DNA of 64,000 nt from JBAYJM01 sp964350585 (lineage in GTDB: Bacteria; Patescibacteriota; Patescibacteriia; 2-01-FULL-39-33): assembly GCA_964350585.1 (NCBI GenBank), contig CAYGKC010000003.1, positions 6,009 through 70,008 of the forward strand, written 5' to 3'. A model generated the notes under the pieces. That model did not search any database. It was not told the DNA's origin and saw only the letters and a list, made by a program, of their open reading frames with translations. Every line of letters begins with the position of its first letter. Within the stretch, counting starts at the first letter, position 1. Shown one piece after another: positions 28,201 through 32,826 of the stretch. The translations under genes and the position numbers were made by a program.

Positions 28201-28514
28201 GCAGCATCAGTACACTGCTTTTCAGCTTCTGCTAAAGCAGTTGTTCTAGCATGGCATTCAAAACCAACAAGTGGTACAGGTTCGCATGGAATCGCAGAAG
28301 CCAGTATAAGTGATTCGTTACATCTCAATATTAATTCTTCAACAGGAATAGCCCAAGCGTCTGGAAGAAATGTCAAACTCTCATCAAACCTTGAAATTGC
28401 TAAATTTCTGCTTTTATCTAAAGCTTCAATAAAAGCCTTAGCATTATCAACAAAAATAAAACTAAAAAAAATAGTTAAAAATAAAGTTAAAATAATTTGA
28501 TATCTTTTCATCAT
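19248..28514 (-). CDS. Giant secreted Cys-rich surface protein with jelly-roll-like modules
   Basis: The 3088-residue product is the largest in the window, covering 9.3 kb. It has a signal peptide (about 1-28) and a helical N-terminal region to about residue 400. A long Cys-rich region follows with at least ten copies of the pattern C-x5-G-C-x2-aromatic (for example CTSDEVGCNIY, CSAAYAGCDEF, CQDNKNGCSEY). Four modules near residues 755-920, 970-1135, 1470-1610 and 2165-2345 have the NGGFE ... W ... Y.LSFW ... VYFDDI pattern of galactose-binding/CBM-like jelly rolls. The end (about 2985-3088) is PKD-like (YTINWGDGSEDSVAG). It is probably displayed on the cell surface and built or exported with the secretion system encoded around it. 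Binding target and exact fold are unknown. Confidence 0.85.
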   Translation of the reverse strand: MMKRYQIILTLFLTIFFSFIFVDNAKAFIEALDKSRNLAISRFDESLTFLPDAWAIPVEELILRCNESLILASAIPCEPVPLVGFECHARTTALAEAEKQCTDAATQVGAEKQMKQMIRDQKRREWWEAIKEEATKAMAGAFKVSLSTFSRQLAEDTATWVASGGKGQKPLFITEGWGAYLENAADSALGDFIDQVGQSYGVDLCRPNLSMRLAIQTSINYKVPRQVRCTFSTMMTNWNSAIQRADFSFEYNNSLQPGENDISTFLLIQGKSYEYVNKKVKEAEDEAAKAAKFKDLKDFAGKVLTPGTTVREALHKALVDPDNVGKKDNIYTGTIFDFVETFLNTLAAQLLNNFKNGLFKGSSDSSSGGSSGFALPNLSALLNPLASPQSEGATGAKERFSELKNYSFKEGGSYDILTKLALCSDSTRKNPGPTDCVIDQKLLSAIKEKKQLYEVLSDTLGIGERLFAPAVGNDNLDSELPLRSIIILRKYRIIPVGWEFAAIKANGSDRNYTLKEVAAGFENPDSIFYGLVNPYWTLKVPELFCRRQGYGGYNTTRDSPDGSIMRGEYCADEQQCLQQDIDNNCQAYGYCTEERRIWTFPTACEPRFNTCQTFSASDGKKQSYLMNTLDFGNCNSTNVGCRWYSMLLDTVNNVWRHLAPNVITRITSTSQTLTLEGKVVYKWHQISTDGMLRMSQPCTQSACDSTSSTNCTYNIIDGTCRFSSFGTPQVSCTSTPGSSGCYLELCIDNNDLLRTFNGGFEQKDEYDWIPAIWNFDNANYDMYNRFYRVAGEGRGTSSALRIIGNNAPVIAEDANTWVSLENIPLEKDKNYQLNFFVRGNYLSGSTGVLDNNGAIIVSIIRGEEKEEYQLYSFSAGWNEKIWYFNSGNFNTTTIKIRLKAGTTADVYFDDFTIKKIKDDCGANSIWLGNASNTASINATENEIYLTKNAPTCNSVSDGCSQFIRLKSGLGSNLVPNGGFEDGAGDGVDVWKKDSEHGRHVEFSRSNSIKNSGSHSLGIRCTLSADSCNADYAVVEVPRAENIINLKRGSKYALSGWVYIASSTVSNLGGGSVELFLLSPNNKIMSAGFDKSRINQWQKVQAVAVMAKDYRANEYDIRVISGLAETMVYFDDIKLEEINYNSELPSSFTEYNPSKRPAEQLTFLRKAPDYLNCYKKGNIWANSSNLYDILLNQNKLCSKYASVCTSDEVGCNIYKPVNGDPEVPGVAESIDLCPAECAGYQVYKQEKTYFVSSTFVQFIANNVPKYCSAAYAGCDEFTNLDELGRGAEQREYFVRIKACQKPSTDDGTYYTWEGEDTTGYQLKVYKLKRSNKDPSAPCTNISYNTSGIGICNDPDAVSHNLENGLCTKENMASNPDCRQFYDAGGNITYRLLSMTVTISDNCHPYRRTQTEKTLTEAEANCTKGWWNSATNECIYMAMKGEGIMCSASVSGCRAYTGNYGNNIRNVFPISQFSNENLEGWIGAVTSSEATYQGGYSIKNTGGQIKKEVAVHKNRTYMLSFWAKASSTGNFRFESIKFNSSTNPNDYFAVSSLKNDGDINLSMPEITGEWKYFEVGPVFVTWDQPEVENLVFNIGSEKVFLDNIQLKEMRDKVYLVENSWFTPFSCDNDLNDPAGKVNYAQSQTNSSAAYQICYDQNPGTDNHRCVPGNMLGCKAYKTQDGLSAYLKSFANLCRKEAAGCEELIDTHNYDKYQGFIFNPDNSKGYNDQITVRPYEKAYLVNSPAYSCGLQDKGCMALGLPKINQYDEVLGYSTVFLKNDPDRYATDLCAADEVWCEQFAGNNSLYYFKNPRKLCEFRGAGDLAAGWYKKGTDEACMITPDQTFGTGYESVRNKYQPIGPINNLTGSSTIFVINNYSNIKYNGWVGLCQDNKNGCSEYIDPITEIYPNLNYKSSSTLVIESNYLYSSSGGFVTTTAASAFCNIYHPLGNVTTTFYVKAKDDNVKTCKINLSSTSTVVTRAGVYYALSTNVNRSGCNGLVDYKTGCVLFNERSSINYSYDSDSNDELIKERNKYLIFNSSKTYSDYIGNKQQPLKASTDEPKDTSVLLKVLPDRTCKNWLYCTTYKKDSDSTTSTAADFRFQSQDSCLRVGLCEKMDYDDRTCDSFTQKNNEPITTNSSNFQFLTGYSVPNYLSFAEMTQEGQSASVSNGNFESTVSASAEPLGWTMSASSSDLDASGWGPDKYAIERNYLYRKQDAGYLRLHGPNELESEPIDVEKGQEYYLSAWLNTLDLLSTTSAEIWVFEGSECSNQRPGRVISMREGINWTKKTLKFTPSTSTICLKLINFNNSLDQKECNDLLDDKKYNINYGTACRISGSSLFDDISLKPVLNPVPKVSQLNAFTGLTDILTKEESTISRSCRIYPDQNAMSCQYSEDGRFYYGWYGYCLAWDPKNPQVCLQWWPVDEIKGDIVDEYSGGYRERSPLYYCVSTTKETIRVYVETTKVTSGGMGQMLNNLAPGLNLNVLGGETAQYSVFESENSDLINASALFRYPFISKPETNALNKLSTLFSEVLSGFTLGGKPQNRNTFHYAGIVLGVGGNLDGFGLGGGIANVHMGRNNVSHFGADGQDPLGIIFDLLGLNNLENTICSSFLKFLLGDKCETYNGGELEPRIGNLTDNSRWGGWGLAATSWFGGDGAGTALLFPESWDNVENKIMSGGSGDGGGDLIGQIMSMAGLDAGGTGTSLGAKVVTDQDPKYASYFTDPNPSVPGDILGLAWNVKAGGIVLGLLMTGSAYSEFDIHYCNKIVQVATPSGKNKAWVDRLSSGSQFAFSTTTDKYPQFTNPYCLKGLNDGVTAACTNSAINGSTTCREKGNTWDEITGKCYYENMIYSNLGYKFDGYGADYKPFGSLVAPSNNFQNPILWDSRRTDDDYTKQPILWETPNFKTEAPYQPRTGQPVKEEALKNLFAQSYGVWVWKEDNNRWDQGSYDEVKGANWSLPNEYCSGLNPGDRDVNWRFINTALGVPCKIKPLITNIKVSTSSQTLRLSFNVKVDKDQLPLTSYTINWGDGSEDSVAGVKLRQRIDENNPFVMYHYYNPNEMSPNPATITITVKDNWNASASSTISSSLIEAGY

Positions 28515-29393
28515 TTAATTATTTCCCAGTTTATCTAAAAACATCTTTTTAATTTCTTCATCTGAAATCTCATTTATAACTCCGGCAGGCGCTCCGTTTT
28601 GTATCATTAATGATTTTATTTGCGCTCCGGTTAAATTATTTAAGTCATCCATTGAATTAATTTGCAGTTTGGAAATATCAATTTCTCCAGGCACTATATA
28701 TCCTTGGCTAGAATCACCGCCAACAACCGTTGTGCCAGCCTGCGCAGAAATATTTGCCAACTCGGGATCTTCCGCAAGCATTTCTTGAAATAGTTGTATT
28801 AAATCACTGTCAGTTAACTCATCAAGATCACTTTGACTGACACCTGCAGTAAGTAAAACTTCTCTAATCATTTGAGGAGTAACAACCGGAGCGCCAGTTT
28901 CAGGCATTTGTCCAAAAATCGGCACATTTGCAGTTCCTGTAGAATTACCGAAATTAAAGCCCCCAGTGCACTGCTGGCCCTGCGGACAATTCGGATCAGT
29001 GCCTGCAGTAACTTCATTGGCGTCGTTTATTCCGTCGCCATCAGTATCCTCTAGAAACGGACTAGTGCCGTAAACAGTAGTTTCGTGATAATCAGAAAGG
29101 CCGTCGCCATCAGTATCGGTAACTGTATCAATTGCCATTGTCTGGCTCTGTTCAATAGGATTTTTATCCAAAAAAGAAAAAGGATTTCTTATTCCATTTA
29201 CTATTTCGTAAAAACCGAGACCGAAGGCGAATATGCCGACAATTACAATAACAATAATATTAAGCCTTTGCTTATTATTGCCGGCTGTTTCCTTCTTTGG
29301 GATGTTTTCAACGCCACTTTCAGCATTTATGCCATCATAAAAATCCCCTTGTGCGGGTAAATTCTCAAAGTCATTTTGATTGCCACCTTCCAT
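28515..29393 (-). CDS. Membrane-anchored protein with TSP type-3 calcium-binding repeats
   Basis: The 292-residue product has an acidic N-terminus, one membrane segment (about 43-64) and then two calcium-binding thrombospondin type-3-like repeats, DTDGDGLSDYHET and DTDGDGINDANEV (about residues 94-130). The C-terminal half contains a duplicated helical motif: LLTAGVSQSDLDELTDSDL (about 183) and LMIQNGAPAGVINEISDEE (about 262) align well. It is the first gene of the long minus-strand secretion operon; an extended -10 promoter lies 27 bases upstream. Its stop codon is followed at once by the ATG of the giant protein gene (TAAATG). It probably sits outside the membrane and may contact the giant protein in a calcium-dependent way; this last point is inference. 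Confidence 0.8.
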   Translation of the reverse strand: MEGGNQNDFENLPAQGDFYDGINAESGVENIPKKETAGNNKQRLNIIVIVIVGIFAFGLGFYEIVNGIRNPFSFLDKNPIEQSQTMAIDTVTDTDGDGLSDYHETTVYGTSPFLEDTDGDGINDANEVTAGTDPNCPQGQQCTGGFNFGNSTGTANVPIFGQMPETGAPVVTPQMIREVLLTAGVSQSDLDELTDSDLIQLFQEMLAEDPELANISAQAGTTVVGGDSSQGYIVPGEIDISKLQINSMDDLNNLTGAQIKSLMIQNGAPAGVINEISDEEIKKMFLDKLGNN

Positions 29394-29419
29394 GAGCTGT
29401 GGATAATTTATATACTAAA

Positions 29420-29425
29420 ATTATA
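29420..29425 (-). promoter_or_regulatory. Extended -10 promoter of the secretion operon
   Basis: The minus strand reads TGTTATAAT, an exact extended -10 element (TGnTATAAT), with no good -35. Predicted transcription starts about 20 bases before the ATG of the TSP3-repeat gene. The same TGnTATAAT form precedes femAB-like, trpS and rsmE here. The rest of the 155-base gap up to rsmA is AT-rich with nothing else I can name. Confidence 0.6.
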
Positions 29426-29548
29426 ACACAATAAAAGAAAAATTTCTATTATATTAGAACATAAAACATATAAAATTATAAAATGCGATTGACTAAAAAT
29501 TTAATTTTTAAAAAAGAGACCTATGTTTATATTTCTTTTAAAAAATCA

Positions 29549-30388
29549 TTATAAAATTTTAGATTTTTTTAATCCTTGAGTCAGTTTTATCCAATCTATG
29601 ACTGAAAGATCCTGCGCCCTGACTTTTTCATCAAATCCTTCTCCTGTAATTATCTCTTTTGCCTTTTCGCTATTGATTTTTAGACCTGCTGAGAAATTGT
29701 TATGCAATTGTTTTCTTTTGGAAGAAAATCCCATCCTGGCTATTTTAAAAAGCGTCGATTCATCTATTTTTTCATCTAAATTTGAAAATAATTTTAATTT
29801 AATAACCGCTGAATCCACGTCAGGAATCGGCCAAAAACTGTTTCTGCTGACAAAAAATAATATTTCTGGTTGACTATAGAACTGGCAAGACAATGACAAC
29901 AAGCTCATATCTCCGGCCTTGGCGACAATCCTTTTGGCAACTTCTTTCTGCACCATCAAAATCATTTCGCTTGGCTTCGGTTCCTGCTCAAGCGACAGTC
30001 TCAAAAATTTTGAAGTGATATTATACGGCAAATTTGAAACTACTTTATATTTGAAATTATTCAGTCCCGCTTCTTTCTTATTAAGGCGCAAAATATCTTC
30101 CCCGATAATTTCTAATTTTTTTTCAGCTAAAAATTGGACCCTCAAAAATTCCAATATTTTTTTATCCACTTCAACGGCAACAACTTTTTTTGCCGCCTTA
30201 ATCAGATCTTCCGTAAGCACTCCCACTCCCGGTCCGACCTCTACCACTGTTTCATCTTTTTTTATTTCCGCAGCATCAATAATTTTTTTGACAATATTTT
30301 GATCAATTAAAAAGTTCTGCCCCTTCGACTTTGAAGGAGTAATATCGTACTTGGAACAGATTTCTTTGATTTGATTTAAGTTAGGCAT
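29549..30388 (-). CDS. rsmA: 16S rRNA (adenine1518-N6/adenine1519-N6)-dimethyltransferase
   Basis: RsmA (KsgA) dimethylates two adjacent adenines in the 3' hairpin of 16S rRNA using SAM, as a late check on small-subunit assembly. The 279-residue protein shows the family motifs: SKGQNFLIDQNIV at the N-terminus, the SAM-binding VVEVGPGVGVLTEDL (about 45-60), VAVEVDKK, and the catalytic VSNLPYNITSKFL. The C-terminal small helical domain ends with LSVIDWIKLTQ. Length is normal. The start overlaps the end of the MFS gene by 8 bases, so the two are translationally coupled in an operon with the FemAB-like gene. Confidence 0.97.
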   Translation of the reverse strand: MPNLNQIKEICSKYDITPSKSKGQNFLIDQNIVKKIIDAAEIKKDETVVEVGPGVGVLTEDLIKAAKKVVAVEVDKKILEFLRVQFLAEKKLEIIGEDILRLNKKEAGLNNFKYKVVSNLPYNITSKFLRLSLEQEPKPSEMILMVQKEVAKRIVAKAGDMSLLSLSCQFYSQPEILFFVSRNSFWPIPDVDSAVIKLKLFSNLDEKIDESTLFKIARMGFSSKRKQLHNNFSAGLKINSEKAKEIITGEGFDEKVRAQDLSVIDWIKLTQGLKKSKIL

Positions 30389-31583
30389 TAATTTTTTCCA
30401 ATTTAAATAATAAATATAACAATCCCATTAATCCTCCAAGAATAAATAAGGCGTTCCAGGAAGGTCCAAATACAAAAAGTAAAATTATTGCCATAATCAT
30501 GGCTACTATTTTTCCGATAATAAGCGCCATTTCAAAAAACAAGATCTCTTCCATTTCATCTCCTTTATTCGCTTCCTTATAAATTTGCGCGACAATGGGA
30601 AGAACAATTGATTGCTTGGTGAGCCTTGAATAACTGTCAACAAAAAATATTCCAATAATATTGCGTGAAAAAAGCCTAAACATCCAGCCAAAAAAGTACA
30701 AAACCGAACCGAACTTCAAAATTTTGGCCGGTCCCTTGCTGTCACTAAGTTTGCCGATATATAAAAAAGCAAGGGTCATTATCATTGTTGCAACTGCAGT
30801 TAGTGATCCAAGCTTTAAAAAATCATCAACTATTAAATACATAAAAATCGGCCAAAGAGTCAAAACAATAAAGTCTTCACCGAAACCGCAATATGAAAAA
30901 AATCTCCGTAAATTTTTTTTGGCGAATAATTTTTTAAAGGTGCCTATATAAGAAAAAGACTCGACAATAAAAAATTCTTTGGTGATAATCATAGGGATAT
31001 TCGATAACACCATAATTATTGCCGCTAAAACGAATAATGATTTAAACCCCAAAAATTCCACAAGCACTCCACCAAAAAAAGACCCTGCAATAAAAACGAA
31101 AGATTGCAAAATTGACAAGTTGCTTAACTCTCTTCCTTGTTCTCCATCAACTGAAAATTTAGAAAAATTGGAATGATAAGCCGGCCAATAAAGAATTTTC
31201 CATAAAACATAATTTATGACAGACAAAACTAAGAACCATGGACTAAAATTTATGGCAAAAAGTGAAAAGTAAAATAGCGCTGTAAAAACGCAGCCAAGCG
31301 CAATCGTATATTCATAGCCTAGCCTCTTTGCGATTTTGCCACCTAATGGCACCATAAAAAAATAAGCGACATAGACTGCCAAATAAAAAAACAAGACCCC
31401 CAACAACGAATCCCTCAAATTATATCTTTGAGCAAAAAACAGATACAAAAAAACAGGCTCAAATATAGCCACCATTGATAAGGCAAAATTAAGAATTATT
31501 GTCGAAGCGTAAAGCTCTCTTATTTGCCTTTGAATTTGGCAAGGGAAAAATGAAGTGATGTAGGCTAATATTTTTGCAAACAT
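30381..31583 (-). CDS. MFS-type transporter
   Basis: The 400-residue product is strongly hydrophobic with about eleven or twelve membrane segments in two halves, fitting the major facilitator superfamily. A GKIAKRLGYEYT stretch in loop 2-3 and the IGKLSDSKGPAKILKFG segment in the second half resemble the MFS loop motif (GxLaDrxGrkxxl). No residues tell the substrate. Cysteine-poor, Phe-rich composition is in line with the neighbours. It lies 2 bases after the FemAB-like gene and overlaps rsmA by 8 bases. Export or import role is unknown. Confidence 0.8.
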   Translation of the reverse strand: MFAKILAYITSFFPCQIQRQIRELYASTIILNFALSMVAIFEPVFLYLFFAQRYNLRDSLLGVLFFYLAVYVAYFFMVPLGGKIAKRLGYEYTIALGCVFTALFYFSLFAINFSPWFLVLSVINYVLWKILYWPAYHSNFSKFSVDGEQGRELSNLSILQSFVFIAGSFFGGVLVEFLGFKSLFVLAAIIMVLSNIPMIITKEFFIVESFSYIGTFKKLFAKKNLRRFFSYCGFGEDFIVLTLWPIFMYLIVDDFLKLGSLTAVATMIMTLAFLYIGKLSDSKGPAKILKFGSVLYFFGWMFRLFSRNIIGIFFVDSYSRLTKQSIVLPIVAQIYKEANKGDEMEEILFFEMALIIGKIVAMIMAIILLFVFGPSWNALFILGGLMGLLYLLFKLEKINA

Positions 31584-31585
31584 TA

Positions 31586-32608
31586 TTATTTGGCTTTCTT
31601 ATTTTTATACTTTGCGAATTTCTTTCTTTTTATAATTCTATATAAAAGGTATAACAAATGATCCACTGACATATCCCATGCCCCAACATACTCCGTTAAT
31701 TCTTTTTCGGGTGCAAAGCCCGTTTTAAATCTCGTTACTCCCGGCCATTTATTTTCATTTGCTCCCCAAAAATCATAAAATTCGCACCACCTTGACTTTG
31801 CCCAAGCTATGCTTTCCCACTGAAGAAGATAAGGCGCCATTTTATCTCGATAACCATAATCCGATGCGCCATGAAGATAAACGCACCACTTGCCACTTTT
31901 GGCAACCAAATTTGCCGCAATCACCTTTTGTTCATATTTGGCAACAAACAATTTTATTTTCCCTCCCTCACCAAGGACTTTGAGCATTTGTCTGTAATAT
32001 TTTTTACTATGTACCTGTATCTTGTCTCTTTTGGCCGTAAGTTGCATCAGCCTCCAAAAGTCTTCAAAATAATTTTCTCCCTCATCAACTGCAACGCAAT
32101 GTTTCTGCGCCACCTTGATATTATATCTTGTTTTGGCTTTCATTTGCGCCAGGATTTCAGCCTCGCTTTTAGTCAGATCCAAAATTAAAGTGCTCTGGGG
32201 CTGGACTTCTCCCGCACTTTCCAGACCTAAATTCTTTAAAATTGTTTTTTTACCATCATCTACTAAAGGCGGATCCATCCGCACGAAAAGTACCCGCTTT
32301 TTTTTTGCCAGTTTATTAATTTCGAGAAGTAGTTTTTTAAATTCCAGTGATAAAATATCATTGACAATAGGACCTCTTGGAATGTACAGATACTTTTTTT
32401 TCAATGGCAACTTATAAATTATACCCTGCGCGCCTGACTTAATGTTGCCACTTTCATCAACTAAGGCAATTCTAAAAACTTTACGTCCGATTGATTCCTG
32501 GAAAATTCCCCAATCCCAACTTTGAAGCAATCCCCCATCACAGGAATTTTCGGAAATAAAATTCTCCCATTTTGCCTTCCATGAGTTGTCGCAAATTATT
32601 GCTTTCAT
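31586..32608 (-). CDS. FemAB-family aminoacyltransferase (peptidoglycan bridge formation)
   Basis: FemAB proteins use aminoacyl-tRNA to add amino acids to the peptidoglycan stem peptide, forming the interpeptide bridge. The 340-residue product has the tandem GNAT-like layout: LLQSWDWGIFQES near residue 30, PRGPIVND near 95, MKAKTRYNIKVAQK around 155, and the family-specific VYLHGASDYGYRDKMAPYLLQW near 240, followed by FYDFWGANENKWPGVTRFKTGF. It is slightly shorter than Staphylococcus FemA (about 420) because it lacks the coiled-coil arm, as seen in other short members. A good ribosome-binding site (AGGA 8 bases before ATG) and an extended -10 promoter precede it. Amino-acid specificity is unknown. 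Confidence 0.9.
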   Translation of the reverse strand: MKAIICDNSWKAKWENFISENSCDGGLLQSWDWGIFQESIGRKVFRIALVDESGNIKSGAQGIIYKLPLKKKYLYIPRGPIVNDILSLEFKKLLLEINKLAKKKRVLFVRMDPPLVDDGKKTILKNLGLESAGEVQPQSTLILDLTKSEAEILAQMKAKTRYNIKVAQKHCVAVDEGENYFEDFWRLMQLTAKRDKIQVHSKKYYRQMLKVLGEGGKIKLFVAKYEQKVIAANLVAKSGKWCVYLHGASDYGYRDKMAPYLLQWESIAWAKSRWCEFYDFWGANENKWPGVTRFKTGFAPEKELTEYVGAWDMSVDHLLYLLYRIIKRKKFAKYKNKKAK

Positions 32609-32633
32609 TAAATTATTCCTAAATATTTTATTA

Positions 32634-32639
32634 ATTATA
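32634..32639 (-). promoter_or_regulatory. Extended -10 promoter of the femAB-like operon
   Basis: The minus strand reads TGTTATAAT ending about 26 bases before the ATG at 32608. The predicted 5' leader is about 19 bases and carries TTTAGGAATAATTT as ribosome-binding region. There is no clear -35; that position overlaps the T run of the leuS terminator. Confidence 0.6.
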
Positions 32640-32655
32640 ACAAAAATATAGCCAT

Positions 32656-32692
32656 TAAAAAAGCCGCCTTTGTATATAGATCTCCGGCGGCC
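32656..32692 (-). terminator. Probable intrinsic terminator downstream of leuS
   Basis: On the minus strand GGCCGCC and GGCGGC arms (32686-32691 with 32663-32668) enclose a 17-base loop and are followed by TTTTTT. It lies about 135 bases after the leuS stop and just before the femAB-like promoter, so it separates the two units. The long loop makes it weaker than a classic hairpin. Confidence 0.6.
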
Positions 32693-32793
32693 AATTTACC
32701 TTTTCAGCAAGATTAAACATTCTCGCCAATTATTATAAAGAGTAATTATATGCCAAAATTTATCAATTTTTTAATGTCTAATTTAAGCCAATT

Positions 32794-32824
32794 TTCAATG
32801 CTTCAGACAGTCTGAAGCATTGAA
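32794..32824. repeat. Perfect palindrome, copy 1 (TTCAGAC/GTCTGAA core)
   Basis: Fifteen-base arms around a central A at 32809, starting two bases after the leuS stop codon. The 29-base core (tcaatg ... cattga) recurs exactly at 60623-60651. There is no T run next to it here, so it may act as a 3' end stabiliser or protein site rather than a full terminator. The gap 32609-32826 otherwise holds only the leuS terminator and the femAB-like promoter. Confidence 0.85.
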
Positions 32825-32826
32825 TT

